From: CAYSYM01 sp964435115
Lineage (GTDB): Bacteria > Chloroflexota > UBA6077 > CF-72
Assembly: GCA_964435115.1 (NCBI GenBank)
Contig: CAYSYM010000003.1
Coordinates: 70,536-134,535, forward strand
Direction of reading: 5' to 3'
DNA length: 64,000 bases
Part shown: one piece after another, positions 9,714-18,886 of the stretch
Layout: every line of letters starts with the position of its first letter
How positions within the stretch are numbered: the stretch's first letter is position 1
Program-made: the position numbers and the translations under genes
Notes under the pieces: generated by a model
What the model was told of the DNA's origin: nothing
What the model saw: only the letters and a program-made list of their open reading frames with translations
Databases searched by the model: none

Positions 9714-9814
9714 GAGATTTCTCCTCTTGAACTCGCGTGCCGGATTTCGGGCGTAGCTCTCCTCAAGAATCGAGCCGTCTCAAGAGAAACGCGGCCGGAC
9801 CGGTATGGCGGACT

Positions 9815-11752
9815 TCACGTGTTCGAACCTCGGGGAATCCAGACACGCATAGCCCCGGCCCCTCTGTTCGCCCAAGCGTAGTAGGGGATGGCAACGAGGT
9901 CCGTAGGCGCGCGGATCCCATCGCCCACCCGGTCCGCCCGCTCGTAGAGATGCCCCTGCCAGGCGCTGGAATCTCGGGCGAATCCCCGTGCTTTGATCTG
10001 CACGAGCCCGCCCAGAAGGTCGGACCGCCAGACCGACTCGAGCGGGCCTCGTGGATCGAGCTCCAGGTCCAGGACGTGGTTCGAGCCCTGGTCGGCCTGT
10101 TCGATGCAGTACACGATCGGACCGCGTTCGATGGCCAGGTGGCCACGCGAGGACTCGATACGCGGATGGGGAGCGATGAGCCACGGGCCCATGTCCAGCC
10201 GCATCTCCACGCGGTCGCCCGTCTGCCAGGTCCGCGTAAGGCTGACGTAGGTGTTGGGCCGAGGCTCCGCTCCGGCCGGCGAGCCGTTGACGTCGATCTC
10301 GGTGCCTTCCGCCCACGACGGGATCCGCAGGGACACCGTGAAACTGCCCGCCGGCGCTTCTTCGATCCGCAGCACGACTCTTCCGTCCCAGGGATGGTCC
10401 GTCTCGACGCAGGCCACGACTCGCCCGCCGGCAGCGGTCTCGGCGGCGAGGCGGATGGGCGCATACTGGTGGATCTGCACGCCGTCGTCGCCGGAAGTCG
10501 CGAAGAAGTCGTCGAGAGACGCGAGCGTGCGCATGACGTTCGGCGGGCAGCAGGCGACCTGGTGCCACTCCATGCGCTCCGGAGTGGTGCGGCTCAGGAC
10601 TTCGGCGGAGCCCTGGCTGGTCAGCGGGTTGACGTAGAAGAAGCGGCTGCCGTCGAGCGAGACGCCGCTGAGGAAGCCGTTGAAGAACGCGCGCTCCATG
10701 AGGTCCGCAAAGCGGGCCTCGCCGGTCGCGAGCAGCATGCGCCAGTTCCAGTGGATGCTGCCGATGGTGGCGCACGTCTCGCAGTAAGCGGCCTCGCTGG
10801 GCAGCTCGTAGGGCTGGCCGAAGGCCTCACCGAGGTGGCGCGAGCCGAGGCCGCCGGTGATGTACATCTTGCCCGCCACCATGTCCTGCCACTGGCGCTC
10901 GAGCGCGTCGAGGAGCGTGCGGTCTCCCGTTTCCAGGTAGATGTCGGCGACACCCGTGGCCAGGTACATGGCGCGTACGGCGTGGCCCTCGAGCGTCGAC
11001 GCTTCGCGGACGGGCACGCGATCCTGGTAGTACGCGCTGCTGTTGTAGCGGCCGGGCCCGAGGAGACCGTGGCCGCGCTGTTGTACCAGGAACTGGGCCA
11101 GGCGCAGGTAGCGGGCCTCGCCCGTCTCTCGGTAGAGCTCGACTAGCGCCATTTCGATCTCCGGATGGCCCGGCGTGGCGATCCGTCTTCCGGGACCGAA
11201 GGTGGCGTCGATGTGGTCGGCCAGGCGTCGCGCCACCTGGAGAAGCCGGTCGTCGCGCCTCGCGCGGTGGACGGCGACCGCCGCCTGGAACAGGTGGCCC
11301 GCGCAGTACATCTCGTGGCCGTGAGCGATGTCCGTCCAGCGGTTCTCAGGTTCCGCCACGGTGTAATAGGAGTTGAGGTAGCCGTCGTTCTGTTGGGCGG
11401 CCCGGACCAGCTCGATGACGTCGTCCGCCGTCTGCTGCCATTGCGGCGCCGGGCGGCGCATCATCTCGTACGCCAACGCCTCGAGCCACTTGTAGACGTC
11501 CGAGTCCATGAAGACTGGGCCTTGGTAGTGGCCCTGGACCCGACCAGCGGCGATCCGCAGGTTGGAGAGATTCCCAGCCTGCTCGAGCATGCGATAACCG
11601 TGAGCGAGACCGACGTCGCGGTTCACGCTCTGGCGCCGCGCCCAGAACCCGCCCTGGATGGTCACAGCGCGCGAGGGCAAGGCCTGCCAGCGAGCGTAGG
11701 GGCTCTTCCGCACATCGACCGCTCCCGTGGTCTGGGCCGTTTCAACCGCCAT
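9815..11752 (-). CDS. Beta-L-arabinofuranosidase, glycoside hydrolase family 127
   Basis: GH127 (DUF1680) enzymes remove beta-linked L-arabinofuranose. The protein is 645 aa, close to the family norm. The zinc-site cysteines characteristic of the family are visible as AYCETC and ACCPPN, with the preceding conserved Glu in LPSEAAYCE. An (alpha/alpha) barrel region is followed by a beta-sandwich tail. No signal peptide is seen, so it acts inside the cell on imported oligosaccharides. I chose the ATG at 11752 (upstream GGAAG); the longer frame to 11905 runs into the promoter region of the divergent regulator. It is the first gene of the leftward pentose operon. Confidence 0.88.
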   Translation of the reverse strand: MAVETAQTTGAVDVRKSPYARWQALPSRAVTIQGGFWARRQSVNRDVGLAHGYRMLEQAGNLSNLRIAAGRVQGHYQGPVFMDSDVYKWLEALAYEMMRRPAPQWQQTADDVIELVRAAQQNDGYLNSYYTVAEPENRWTDIAHGHEMYCAGHLFQAAVAVHRARRDDRLLQVARRLADHIDATFGPGRRIATPGHPEIEMALVELYRETGEARYLRLAQFLVQQRGHGLLGPGRYNSSAYYQDRVPVREASTLEGHAVRAMYLATGVADIYLETGDRTLLDALERQWQDMVAGKMYITGGLGSRHLGEAFGQPYELPSEAAYCETCATIGSIHWNWRMLLATGEARFADLMERAFFNGFLSGVSLDGSRFFYVNPLTSQGSAEVLSRTTPERMEWHQVACCPPNVMRTLASLDDFFATSGDDGVQIHQYAPIRLAAETAAGGRVVACVETDHPWDGRVVLRIEEAPAGSFTVSLRIPSWAEGTEIDVNGSPAGAEPRPNTYVSLTRTWQTGDRVEMRLDMGPWLIAPHPRIESSRGHLAIERGPIVYCIEQADQGSNHVLDLELDPRGPLESVWRSDLLGGLVQIKARGFARDSSAWQGHLYERADRVGDGIRAPTDLVAIPYYAWANRGAGAMRVWIPRGSNT

Positions 11753-11937
11753 TCCGGTCTTCTTCCGCGCGCGATGTGTGGACCGCCACCCCAGGCACTT
11801 TCCGACCTTGCCCTCCCGGGCTTCGAGCCGCGGCAACCTCGGGGGACCCGCTAGCCAGCGGCCGGTCTCCCCGGTGAGCCACGCGATGAATACGTATGCT
11901 ACCATCCGTATGCAGCATGGTCAAGGATGCCCGAACC
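11753..11937. promoter_or_regulatory. Divergent control region between GH127 operon and lacI-ara operon
   Basis: This 185-bp region separates two divergent pentose operons and should hold both promoters and the regulator's operators. A direct repeat CGTATGC occurs at 11893-11899 and 11907-11913, one and a third helix turns apart, overlapping a palindromic TACGTA. No convincing LacI-type palindrome was found, so the repeat is only a candidate. One possible upstream ATG for the regulator (11896) lies in it. Confidence 0.4.
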
Positions 11938-13032
11938 ATGACACCACACCGCCGGGCGTCTCGTGTTTCGCCAGACGGCAGGCCCCCGCCCCGTGCCGAT
12001 GCCACGGCACGTCCGCTGACGATGCGGCAGATCGGTCAGCTCGCAGGCGTCTCGCAGAGCACGGTCTCGCGCGTACTGAGCGGTGCCCCTTTGAGCATCC
12101 CGGTCTCACCCGAGACGCGTGAGCGCATTCTGAATGTCGTGAGCGAACTCGGTTATGTGCCGAATCCCCTGGCGCGCGCGCTGCGCGGGGCGCGAACGGC
12201 CCTCGTCGGCTTGATCGTGCGCGACATTGAGGATCCGTTCTTCGCCATGGCGATCGCGGCCATTACGGCTGAGGCGCGGCGGCATCACTACAACGTTGTC
12301 CTCGGGCATGCCGGGAGCAGTGGTCACCAGGCGGTGGCGCTGCGCGAGGTCCTGGAGACCGGCCACTGTGACGGCAGCATCTTGCTCGGCGACCTGCGAG
12401 ATCAGGCGACGCTGTGGGCGGACCTCACCCGGCGCCCGATGCCGCTCGTTGGCCTCTGGCAAGGCGCACGCGCGCCCCAGATCCCGGTGGTCAACGTCGA
12501 CAACCGCCAGGGCATCTATCTCGCGCTCGAGTACCTGCTCGGGCTCGGGCATCGCCGCATCGCCTTCATCCAAGGCGGTCGGACCGGGGACGGTCTCGAG
12601 CGGCGGGACGCCTACGTCAGGTTTCTCCGCGAGCACGAGCTCACCGTCCCTGACGGATACGTTCGCGTCGCGTCGAACACATTCGCGGAGGGCGCCGCGA
12701 CCATGCGGGACCTCGCCACGCTTCGCGAGCCGCCGACGGCCGTGCTTGCCTCCACCGATGTCATGGCAGTCGGCGCCTTGAGCGCCGCGTCACAGATCGG
12801 GCTGCGTGTCCCGTCGGATCTTTCTGTGGTCGGGTTCGACGACATTCCGCTCACCGCGTTCACGGTCCCCGCTCTGACGACCGTCCATCAGCCCATGGGG
12901 CAGATCGCCCGGCTGGCGGTCGACATGCTCCTCCAATCACTTGATGGGGCGCCCCACAGCCGCGCCCGACGGCGCTTGGTCGAGCCGTCGCTGGTGGTCC
13001 GCCAGTCCTGTGCGCCCCCTCGCTTGACGTGA
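11938..13032 (+). CDS. LacI-family transcriptional regulator of pentose utilisation
   Basis: DNA-binding regulator of about 364 aa. The helix-turn-helix is at residues 28-49 (TMRQIGQLAGVSQSTVSRVL), followed by the hinge LGYVPNPLARALR and a periplasmic-binding-protein-like sensor domain with the typical end SVVGFDDIPLTAF. It is divergent from the arabinosidase/xylose operon and directly precedes araBDA, so it probably represses both and is released by a pentose or oligosaccharide. The ATG at 11938 is preferred; an in-frame ATG at 11896 would add a basic tail. Family assignment is firm, ligand is inferred. Confidence 0.9.
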   Translation: MTPHRRASRVSPDGRPPPRADATARPLTMRQIGQLAGVSQSTVSRVLSGAPLSIPVSPETRERILNVVSELGYVPNPLARALRGARTALVGLIVRDIEDPFFAMAIAAITAEARRHHYNVVLGHAGSSGHQAVALREVLETGHCDGSILLGDLRDQATLWADLTRRPMPLVGLWQGARAPQIPVVNVDNRQGIYLALEYLLGLGHRRIAFIQGGRTGDGLERRDAYVRFLREHELTVPDGYVRVASNTFAEGAATMRDLATLREPPTAVLASTDVMAVGALSAASQIGLRVPSDLSVVGFDDIPLTAFTVPALTTVHQPMGQIARLAVDMLLQSLDGAPHSRARRRLVEPSLVVRQSCAPPRLT

Positions 13033-13045
13033 AGGTGTGTCTGAG

Positions 13046-14812
13046 ATGTCCAACCCAACGTCACGGCCCCGGTTCGCCCTGGGCGTCGATTTCGGCACCG
13101 AGTCCGGCCGCGCCGTCCTCGTCGACGTCCGCACCGGAGAGGAGCGCGCCTCCGCGGTGTACCGCTACGCCAACGGCGTGATCGACGAGACCCTGCCCTC
13201 CAGCGGCGCGCCGTTGCCGCCTGAGTGGGCCCTCCAGGATCCCGCCGACTATGTGCGCACGCTGACGCACGCCATCCCGGCAGTCCTGCGCCAGGCGGGT
13301 GTGGATGGCCAGGACATGATCGGGCTGGGTATCGACTTCACCGCCTGCACCATGCTGCCCGTGCTGGCTGACGGCCGGGCCCTCTGCTTCGAGGAGCGTT
13401 TCCGCGCCGAGCCGCACGCCTGGGTCAAGCTGTGGAAGCACCACGCGGCCCAGCCAGAGGCCGACCGCGTGAACCACGTTGCGCAGGAGCGCGGCGAGAC
13501 GTTCCTCGCCCGCTACGGCGGCAAGATCTCGTCCGAGTGGCTCATCCCGAAGATCCTGCAGATCCTCCGCGAAGCCCCACACGTCTACCGCGCGGCCGAT
13601 CGTTTCATGGAGGCGGCCGATTGGGTCATCCTCCAGCTCACCGGCCTGGAGTGCCGCAATGCGTGCACCGCCGGCTACAAGGCCCTGTGGAACAAAGCGG
13701 CCGGCTACCCCTCGCCCGACTACTTCGCTGCGCTCCACCCGGACCTGCGCAACGTCGTGGCCGAGAAGCTGGCCACGGACATCTACCCGCAGGGCCAGCG
13801 CGCCGGCGGTCTCACGCCCGGGATGGCCACGCAGCTCGGCCTGCGCCCGGGGACCGCCGTCGCCGTGGCGAACGTCGACGCCCACGTCTCGGTCCCCGCC
13901 TGCACCGTGACCGAGCCGGGCAAGATGGTCATGGTGATGGGGACCTCCATCTGCCACGTGGTGCTCGGGACGGAGCAGCGCCTGGTGCCGGGCATGTGTG
14001 GCGTGGTTGAGGACGGCGTGCTGCCCGGATACTTCGGCTACGAGGCCGGCCAGTCGGCGGTGGGCGACATCTTCGCCTGGTTCCTGGACACCTGCGTGCC
14101 GCCCGCTCACCGGGCAGAGGCGGCGCAGCGGGGGCTCGATATCCACACGCTGCTGATGGAGAAGGCCGCCCGGCTGAAGCCGGGCCAGACCGGACTGCTG
14201 GCGCTCGACTGGTGGAATGGGAACCGCTCGATCCTCGTGGACGTCGACCTCACCGGCCTGCTGCTCGGCGCCACGCTGAACACGAAACCCGCGGAGATCT
14301 ACCGCGCCCTCATCGAAGCTACGGCGTTCGGCACCAATCTCATCATCCGCAACTTCGGCGAGCACGGGGTACCGGTGGACGAGTTGTACGCCTGCGGCGG
14401 CCTGCCCGAGCGGAACCCCCTGCTCATGCAGATCTATGCGGACGTGACCGGTATGCAGATCAAGCTGTCGGCTTCGAGCCAGACTCCCGCCTTCGGGTCG
14501 GCGATGTTCGGCGCCCTCGCCGCAGGCTCGGCGGCCGGTGGGTACGACGACATCGTCGAGGCGGCGCGCTGCATGGCGCACCTGAAGAAGGAGGCGTACC
14601 ACCCCAACCCGGACGCGCACGCAGTCTACCAGCGGCTGTACGCCGAGTACGTCCGTCTCCACGACTACTTCGGACGGGGCGAGAACAACGTGATGAAGCG
14701 GCTCCTGGAGATCCGCGATCGAGCGATCGGCAGCACGTCGAACCCGGACACGAGCCTTGGGGTTGAAGCGAAAGCGGCCGGCTTTTCGGGCGTCGGAACA
14801 GCGGGAGCGTAG
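13046..14812 (+). CDS. araB: Ribulokinase
   Basis: FGGY kinase that phosphorylates L-ribulose. The N-terminal ALGVDFGTESGRAVLVD and the long form (about 588 aa) are diagnostic of AraB rather than xylulokinase. GIDFTACTMLPV, EWLIPKILQI and MVMGTSICHVV are further ribulokinase motifs. ATG 13046 has GAAGG ten bases upstream; an in-frame GTG at 13037 is too close to that site. It starts 13 bp after lacI and is followed by araD four bases after its stop, so lacI-araB-araD-araA is one operon. Confidence 0.95.
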   Translation: MSNPTSRPRFALGVDFGTESGRAVLVDVRTGEERASAVYRYANGVIDETLPSSGAPLPPEWALQDPADYVRTLTHAIPAVLRQAGVDGQDMIGLGIDFTACTMLPVLADGRALCFEERFRAEPHAWVKLWKHHAAQPEADRVNHVAQERGETFLARYGGKISSEWLIPKILQILREAPHVYRAADRFMEAADWVILQLTGLECRNACTAGYKALWNKAAGYPSPDYFAALHPDLRNVVAEKLATDIYPQGQRAGGLTPGMATQLGLRPGTAVAVANVDAHVSVPACTVTEPGKMVMVMGTSICHVVLGTEQRLVPGMCGVVEDGVLPGYFGYEAGQSAVGDIFAWFLDTCVPPAHRAEAAQRGLDIHTLLMEKAARLKPGQTGLLALDWWNGNRSILVDVDLTGLLLGATLNTKPAEIYRALIEATAFGTNLIIRNFGEHGVPVDELYACGGLPERNPLLMQIYADVTGMQIKLSASSQTPAFGSAMFGALAAGSAAGGYDDIVEAARCMAHLKKEAYHPNPDAHAVYQRLYAEYVRLHDYFGRGENNVMKRLLEIRDRAIGSTSNPDTSLGVEAKAAGFSGVGTAGA

Positions 14813-14816
14813 CCGC

Positions 14817-15473
14817 GTGCTGTGCGAAAAGCTGCGCCGCGACGTGTGCGCCATGAACCTGGAGCTCCCGCGCCAGGGCCTGGTCACCTGGACGAGCGGC
14901 AACGTCAGCGGCCGGGATTCCGAGACCGGGTATGTGGTCATCAAGCCGAGCGGCGTCCGCTACGACGACCTGGCCCCTGAGAATATGGTGGTGGTGAACC
15001 TCGAGGAGAACGTCGTCGAAGGTCCGCTGCGGCCCTCGGTCGACACCGCCACCCACCTGTACGTCTACCGCCACCGCCCGGACGTGGGGGGAATCGTCCA
15101 TACGCACTCCCCGTATGCCACGAGCTTTGCCCTGCTCGGCCAATCGATCCCTGTGTACTTGACAGCGATGGCGGACGAATTCGGCACCGAGATCCCATGC
15201 GGCGCGTACTGCGAGATCGGCGGCGAGGCGATCGGGCAGGAGATCGTGCGATCGATTGGCGGGTCAGTGTCCATCCTGATCAAGAGCCACGGCGTCTTCA
15301 CCATCGGCGCCAGCCCGAGCGCTGCCGTCAAAGCGGCGGTCATGACCGAGGACGTCGCCAAGACAGTCCACCTGGCTCTGCTGCGCGGCACGCCCGAGCC
15401 ACTCCCGCCCGACGAGGTCGTCCGCGCCCACCGCGTCTACCTCGAGTACTACGGCCAACCATCGCGGCGCTGA
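14817..15473 (+). CDS. araD: L-ribulose-5-phosphate 4-epimerase
   Basis: Class II aldolase-fold epimerase that converts L-ribulose-5-phosphate to D-xylulose-5-phosphate, joining the arabinose route to the pentose phosphate pathway. Metal ligands are visible in VHTHSPYAT (two His) and IKSHGVF (third His). LVTWTSGNVSGRD is the phosphate-binding segment. The GTG at 14817, with GGGAG upstream and four bases after the araB stop, gives 218 aa and aligns with the normal N-terminus. A TTG at 14757 inside araB is less plausible. Confidence 0.93.
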   Translation: MLCEKLRRDVCAMNLELPRQGLVTWTSGNVSGRDSETGYVVIKPSGVRYDDLAPENMVVVNLEENVVEGPLRPSVDTATHLYVYRHRPDVGGIVHTHSPYATSFALLGQSIPVYLTAMADEFGTEIPCGAYCEIGGEAIGQEIVRSIGGSVSILIKSHGVFTIGASPSAAVKAAVMTEDVAKTVHLALLRGTPEPLPPDEVVRAHRVYLEYYGQPSRR

Positions 15474-15504
15474 GCCGCGCCCGCTTCCCGCACGGAGCCC
15501 CTGT

Positions 15505-17010
15505 ATGGAAGACCTCAAGCAGTACGAAGTCTGGTTCGTCACCGGCAGCCAGAACCTGTACGGCGAGCAGACGCTGGCCCAGGTGGCGGAGCACGCGCGA
15601 CAGATCGCTCGGGCGCTATCCGACGCGCCCAGGATGCCCGTACGCGTGGTCTTCAAGCCCGTCCTCACGACCCCCGAGGCGATCCGCCAGGTGTGCCTGG
15701 AGGCGAACGCCGCCCGGGACTGCGTCGGCGTGATCGCCTGGATGCACACCTTTTCGCCGGCCAAGATGTGGATCAGCGGTCTGCAGGCCCTCCAGCAGCC
15801 GCTCGTCCACCTGCACACGCAGTTCAATCGCGAGATTGCCTGGTCCAGCATCGACATGGACTTCATGAACCTCAACCAGTCGGCCCACGGCGACCGAGAG
15901 TTCGGGTTCATCGTCACCCGCCTGCGGAAGAACCGGAAGGTGGTCGTCGGCCACTGGCAGGACCCCGACGTGCTCGAGCGACTGGATGTCTGGGCCCGCG
16001 CCGCGTGCGCCTGGTACGACGCCCAGGAGTTGAAGGTCGCCCGCTTCGGCGACAACATGCGCCAGGTGGCGGTCACCGAGGCGGACAAGGTCGAGGCGGA
16101 GGTGCGGCTCGGTTTTGCCGTCAACGGCTACGGCGTGGAGGACCTCGCGTGCCTGGTGAACGCCACCCCCGACGCCGAGGTTGACCGCCTGGTGGCCGAG
16201 TACGACGACAGGTACGCGATGGCGCCCGCGCTGCGGCAGGGTGGTCCCCGCCGCGAGTCGCTGCGCGACGCCGCCCGCATCGAGCTCGGTCTGCGCCGCT
16301 TCCTCGACGATGGCGGCTTCAAGGCATTCACGGACACCTTCGAGAACCTCCACGGCCTGAAGCAGTTGCCGGGCATCGCCGCCCAGCGCCTGATGGCGGA
16401 TGGCTACGGCTTCGGCGCCGAGGGGGATTGGAAGACCGCCGCGCTCGTCCGCCTGATGAAGGTGATGAGCGCCGGGCTGACGGGCGGGACGTCGTTCATG
16501 GAGGACTACACCTACCACTTCGACCCGGACGGCGCGAAGGTGCTCGGCGCCCACATGCTCGAAGTGTGCCCCAGCATCGCCGGCGCCACGCCCTCCTGCG
16601 AGATTCACCCGCTGTCGATCGGCGGCAAGGAGGATCCGGTGCGCCTCGTCTTCACCGCCCCGCCCGGCCCCGGCATCGTCGCGGGCCTGCTCGACATGGG
16701 CACGCGCTTCCGCCTGGTGGCCAACGTCATCGACGTCGTCCCACCCGACGAGGCGCTGCCCAGGCTGCCCGTCGCGCGGGCGCTGTGGCGGCCTCGGCCC
16801 GACCTCAAGACCTCGGCCGAAGCCTGGATCCTGGCCGGTGCTCCGCACCACACCAGCTTCAGCCAGGCTCTCACCGCGGAGCACCTGGAGGACTTCGCCG
16901 AGATCGCGGGCATCGAGCTGCTGGTGATCGATGAGCGCACGCGCGTTTCCACCTTCAAGAAGGAGCTACGCTGGAACCAGGGCTTCTACCACCTCGCAAG
17001 CGGTCCCTAA
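15505..17010 (+). CDS. araA: L-arabinose isomerase
   Basis: Isomerises L-arabinose to L-ribulose, the first intracellular step. At 501 aa it matches the AraA family. The N-terminus EVWFVTGSQNLYG is the AraA signature. Manganese-site residues are seen in GTSFMEDYTYHF (Glu), the SCEIHPL segment (Glu, His) and APHHTSFSQ (His). It follows araD by 31 bp and closes the rightward pentose operon. Together AraA, AraB and AraD form a complete arabinose path. Confidence 0.96.
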   Translation: MEDLKQYEVWFVTGSQNLYGEQTLAQVAEHARQIARALSDAPRMPVRVVFKPVLTTPEAIRQVCLEANAARDCVGVIAWMHTFSPAKMWISGLQALQQPLVHLHTQFNREIAWSSIDMDFMNLNQSAHGDREFGFIVTRLRKNRKVVVGHWQDPDVLERLDVWARAACAWYDAQELKVARFGDNMRQVAVTEADKVEAEVRLGFAVNGYGVEDLACLVNATPDAEVDRLVAEYDDRYAMAPALRQGGPRRESLRDAARIELGLRRFLDDGGFKAFTDTFENLHGLKQLPGIAAQRLMADGYGFGAEGDWKTAALVRLMKVMSAGLTGGTSFMEDYTYHFDPDGAKVLGAHMLEVCPSIAGATPSCEIHPLSIGGKEDPVRLVFTAPPGPGIVAGLLDMGTRFRLVANVIDVVPPDEALPRLPVARALWRPRPDLKTSAEAWILAGAPHHTSFSQALTAEHLEDFAEIAGIELLVIDERTRVSTFKKELRWNQGFYHLASGP

Positions 17011-17182
17011 CCCCAAAGACCAGTCGCAACGGTCGGGGTGGGCCCGGCGGGAGGCCGCCTTCCTGCACCTTCTGGTCGCGCGCCCGAGTGCAAGAGCACG
17101 CTCGGGAACCAGACGTCAAGCTGGTAGCATGGCGCTCGCCGGCGAGCCGGCGGGTCTCAGGCTGGAGAGTGGCGTGGCGACG

Positions 17183-18220
17183 ATGAAGGCGCTGGTCTTG
17201 GACGAGTACGGCGGCCCCTTGCGGGTGGCGGAGGTCCCGCGCCCGGAGCCCGGCCCGGGCGAGGTCCGGGTCCGGGTCGAGGCGTGCGGCCTCGGGCTGA
17301 CCGTGGCCAACATCATGGATGGGCGGCTGCGCGCGGGACCCCCGCGGCTCCCTCTCATTCCTGGCCACGAAGTCGCCGGAGTGGTCGAGGCGCCGGGCGA
17401 AGGCGTGGTCGAGCCACGGCCCGGCGACCGGGTCATTACCTCCTTCTACGTGACCTGCGGACGCTGCCGCTTCTGCCGCGCGGGCCGCGAGCCGCTCTGC
17501 GAGCGCTTCGGCGGCTACGTGGGCGCCGACAGGGACGGTGGCTACGCCGAGTACCTGGTCGTCCCCGCCGCCAACGCCCTGCCGCTGCCAGAGACGATCC
17601 CGTTCGTCGCGGCCACCGCCATCCCTGACGCCATCGGGACGCCCTTCCACGTCTGCCACACCCGGGCGCAGCTCCGCCCGGGCCAGCGTGTGCTCGTTAC
17701 CGGCGCGGCGGGCGGCGTGGGCATCCACATGGTCCAGATGGCCCACCTCTTCGGCGCCGAGGTCGTGGCCGCCGACCTGGACGAGGAGCGCCTTCAGGGT
17801 GTGCGCGAGTATGGCGCCCAGCGGATCGTGCGCTTCCCGAGCCTGCCCCGCGATGCCAGCGGGCGCGTGGCCACCCTCGACTCGAAGGTCGATGTCGCCA
17901 TCGACCTCGTCGGCACGGCCGAGACGCTGGCCTGGTGCTACGACTCGCTGGATCGCGGGGGCACGCTGGTGAACCTGACCACGCACCGCGGCCTGGCCGA
18001 GCTGCCCGTGCCGCCGGCGAGCCTGGTCGTCAAGGAAGCCACCGTGATGGGCTCGCGCTACGTGGCGCGCTGGGAGCTGCTGCGAGCCATCGACCTGGTC
18101 GCCGGCGGACGGATCCGCCCTGTCGTGAGCGAGACGTGCTCGCTCGCGGAGGCGCCGGCGCTCTTCCAGAAACTGCGCGAGCAGCGCCTGCTGGGCCGCG
18201 GGGCGGTGATCCCCGGCTGA
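17183..18220 (+). CDS. Zinc-dependent alcohol dehydrogenase family protein
   Basis: Medium-chain dehydrogenase/reductase of 345 aa. The N-terminal catalytic domain has GHEVAGVV and a structural-zinc loop CGRCRFCRAGREPLC. The Rossmann motif is VTGAAGGVGIHMVQ. The usual catalytic Cys/His pair near residue 40 is ACGLGLTVANI, which lacks a clear GxxHxD, so substrate chemistry is uncertain. I chose the ATG at 17183; the frame extends upstream into araA but that part is unconvincing. It runs toward the convergent decarboxylase-like gene and may be a separate unit. Confidence 0.85.
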   Translation: MKALVLDEYGGPLRVAEVPRPEPGPGEVRVRVEACGLGLTVANIMDGRLRAGPPRLPLIPGHEVAGVVEAPGEGVVEPRPGDRVITSFYVTCGRCRFCRAGREPLCERFGGYVGADRDGGYAEYLVVPAANALPLPETIPFVAATAIPDAIGTPFHVCHTRAQLRPGQRVLVTGAAGGVGIHMVQMAHLFGAEVVAADLDEERLQGVREYGAQRIVRFPSLPRDASGRVATLDSKVDVAIDLVGTAETLAWCYDSLDRGGTLVNLTTHRGLAELPVPPASLVVKEATVMGSRYVARWELLRAIDLVAGGRIRPVVSETCSLAEAPALFQKLREQRLLGRGAVIPG

Positions 18221-18296
18221 GCGGCCTCGCCGCACCCGCCCGGCAGACCCCCGCCGCCTGCTCAGCCCGTGGGCCGACGTCTGGCGCGCAGCTGCG

Positions 18297-18320
18297 GCCC
18301 AGGGGCTTGAGCCCCCAGGC
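18297..18320. terminator. Hairpin between convergent genes
   Basis: GCCCAGGGGCT and AGCCCCCAGGC form an almost perfect stem with a two-base TG loop. It lies between the end of the alcohol dehydrogenase and the end of the convergent carboxymuconolactone decarboxylase gene, as expected for a bidirectional terminator. No T-tract is evident. Confidence 0.5.
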
Positions 18321-18352
18321 AACGAACGCGCAAAGCGCCTCGGCGGATCGGC

Positions 18353-18853
18353 TCAGGCCTTCAGCGGCGCGGCCGCGCCGTCCGGCTCCCGCGCGTCGCC
18401 GCGGAAGACCGGCTCGGTGAGCTCCAGCAGCCCCAGGTCCTTCATCAGCGCCCGGAACGTGCGCATCGCCTTGATCATGCGCGGCATGCCCGCGTAGACC
18501 GCCGAGTGGAGGACGACCTCCTGGATCTCCCGCGGCGTGGCGCCCACCCGGAGAGCGGTGCGGATGTGGTTCGGCAGCTGCACCTGCTCGTCCAGCACGC
18601 AGCACTCGCCGATGATGATCAGCACCCGCGTCTTGTCATCCAGCACGCCACGGTTGTAGATGTGGTCGTAGATCCAGGTGAGCCACCCCTGGGTCCAGGC
18701 TTGGTCCAGCTCGTCGAACTCCTCCACCATGCGCAGGAAGAACTCGCCCTGCAGGCGCATCCCCGTCTCGAGCGCCCGGTTGTTGTAGCGCTCGAAGAGC
18801 CGCCGCTTCTTCGCCGCGCGCGCGTCCAGGCCGGTCGGTTCAGTCGTCGTCAC
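18353..18853 (-). CDS. Carboxymuconolactone decarboxylase family protein
   Basis: AhpD-like fold protein of 166 aa. The family signature is visible in TRVLIIIGECCVL (the Cys pair replaces the usual CxxC) and GATPREIQEVVLHSAVYAGMP, which is typical of 4-carboxymuconolactone decarboxylases with the catalytic His in VVLHSAVYAG. It is the downstream partner of the alpha/beta hydrolase gene, 33 bp apart on the same strand. A role in breakdown of an aromatic or lactone compound is likely but the substrate is unknown. Confidence 0.85.
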   Translation of the reverse strand: MTTTEPTGLDARAAKKRRLFERYNNRALETGMRLQGEFFLRMVEEFDELDQAWTQGWLTWIYDHIYNRGVLDDKTRVLIIIGECCVLDEQVQLPNHIRTALRVGATPREIQEVVLHSAVYAGMPRMIKAMRTFRALMKDLGLLELTEPVFRGDAREPDGAAAPLKA

Positions 18854-18886
18854 GCTGGTGCTCCTCTCCTCAGGTGGCAGACCCGG

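Noticed and set aside
11893..11913. CGTATGC direct repeat as a proven LacI operator
   Set aside because: LacI proteins bind palindromes, and this is a direct repeat. It is kept only as a weak candidate.
13061..14944. 627-codon minus-strand open frame opposite araB
   Set aside because: It is an antisense shadow produced by GC-rich third positions of araB, with no family similarity and no RBS.
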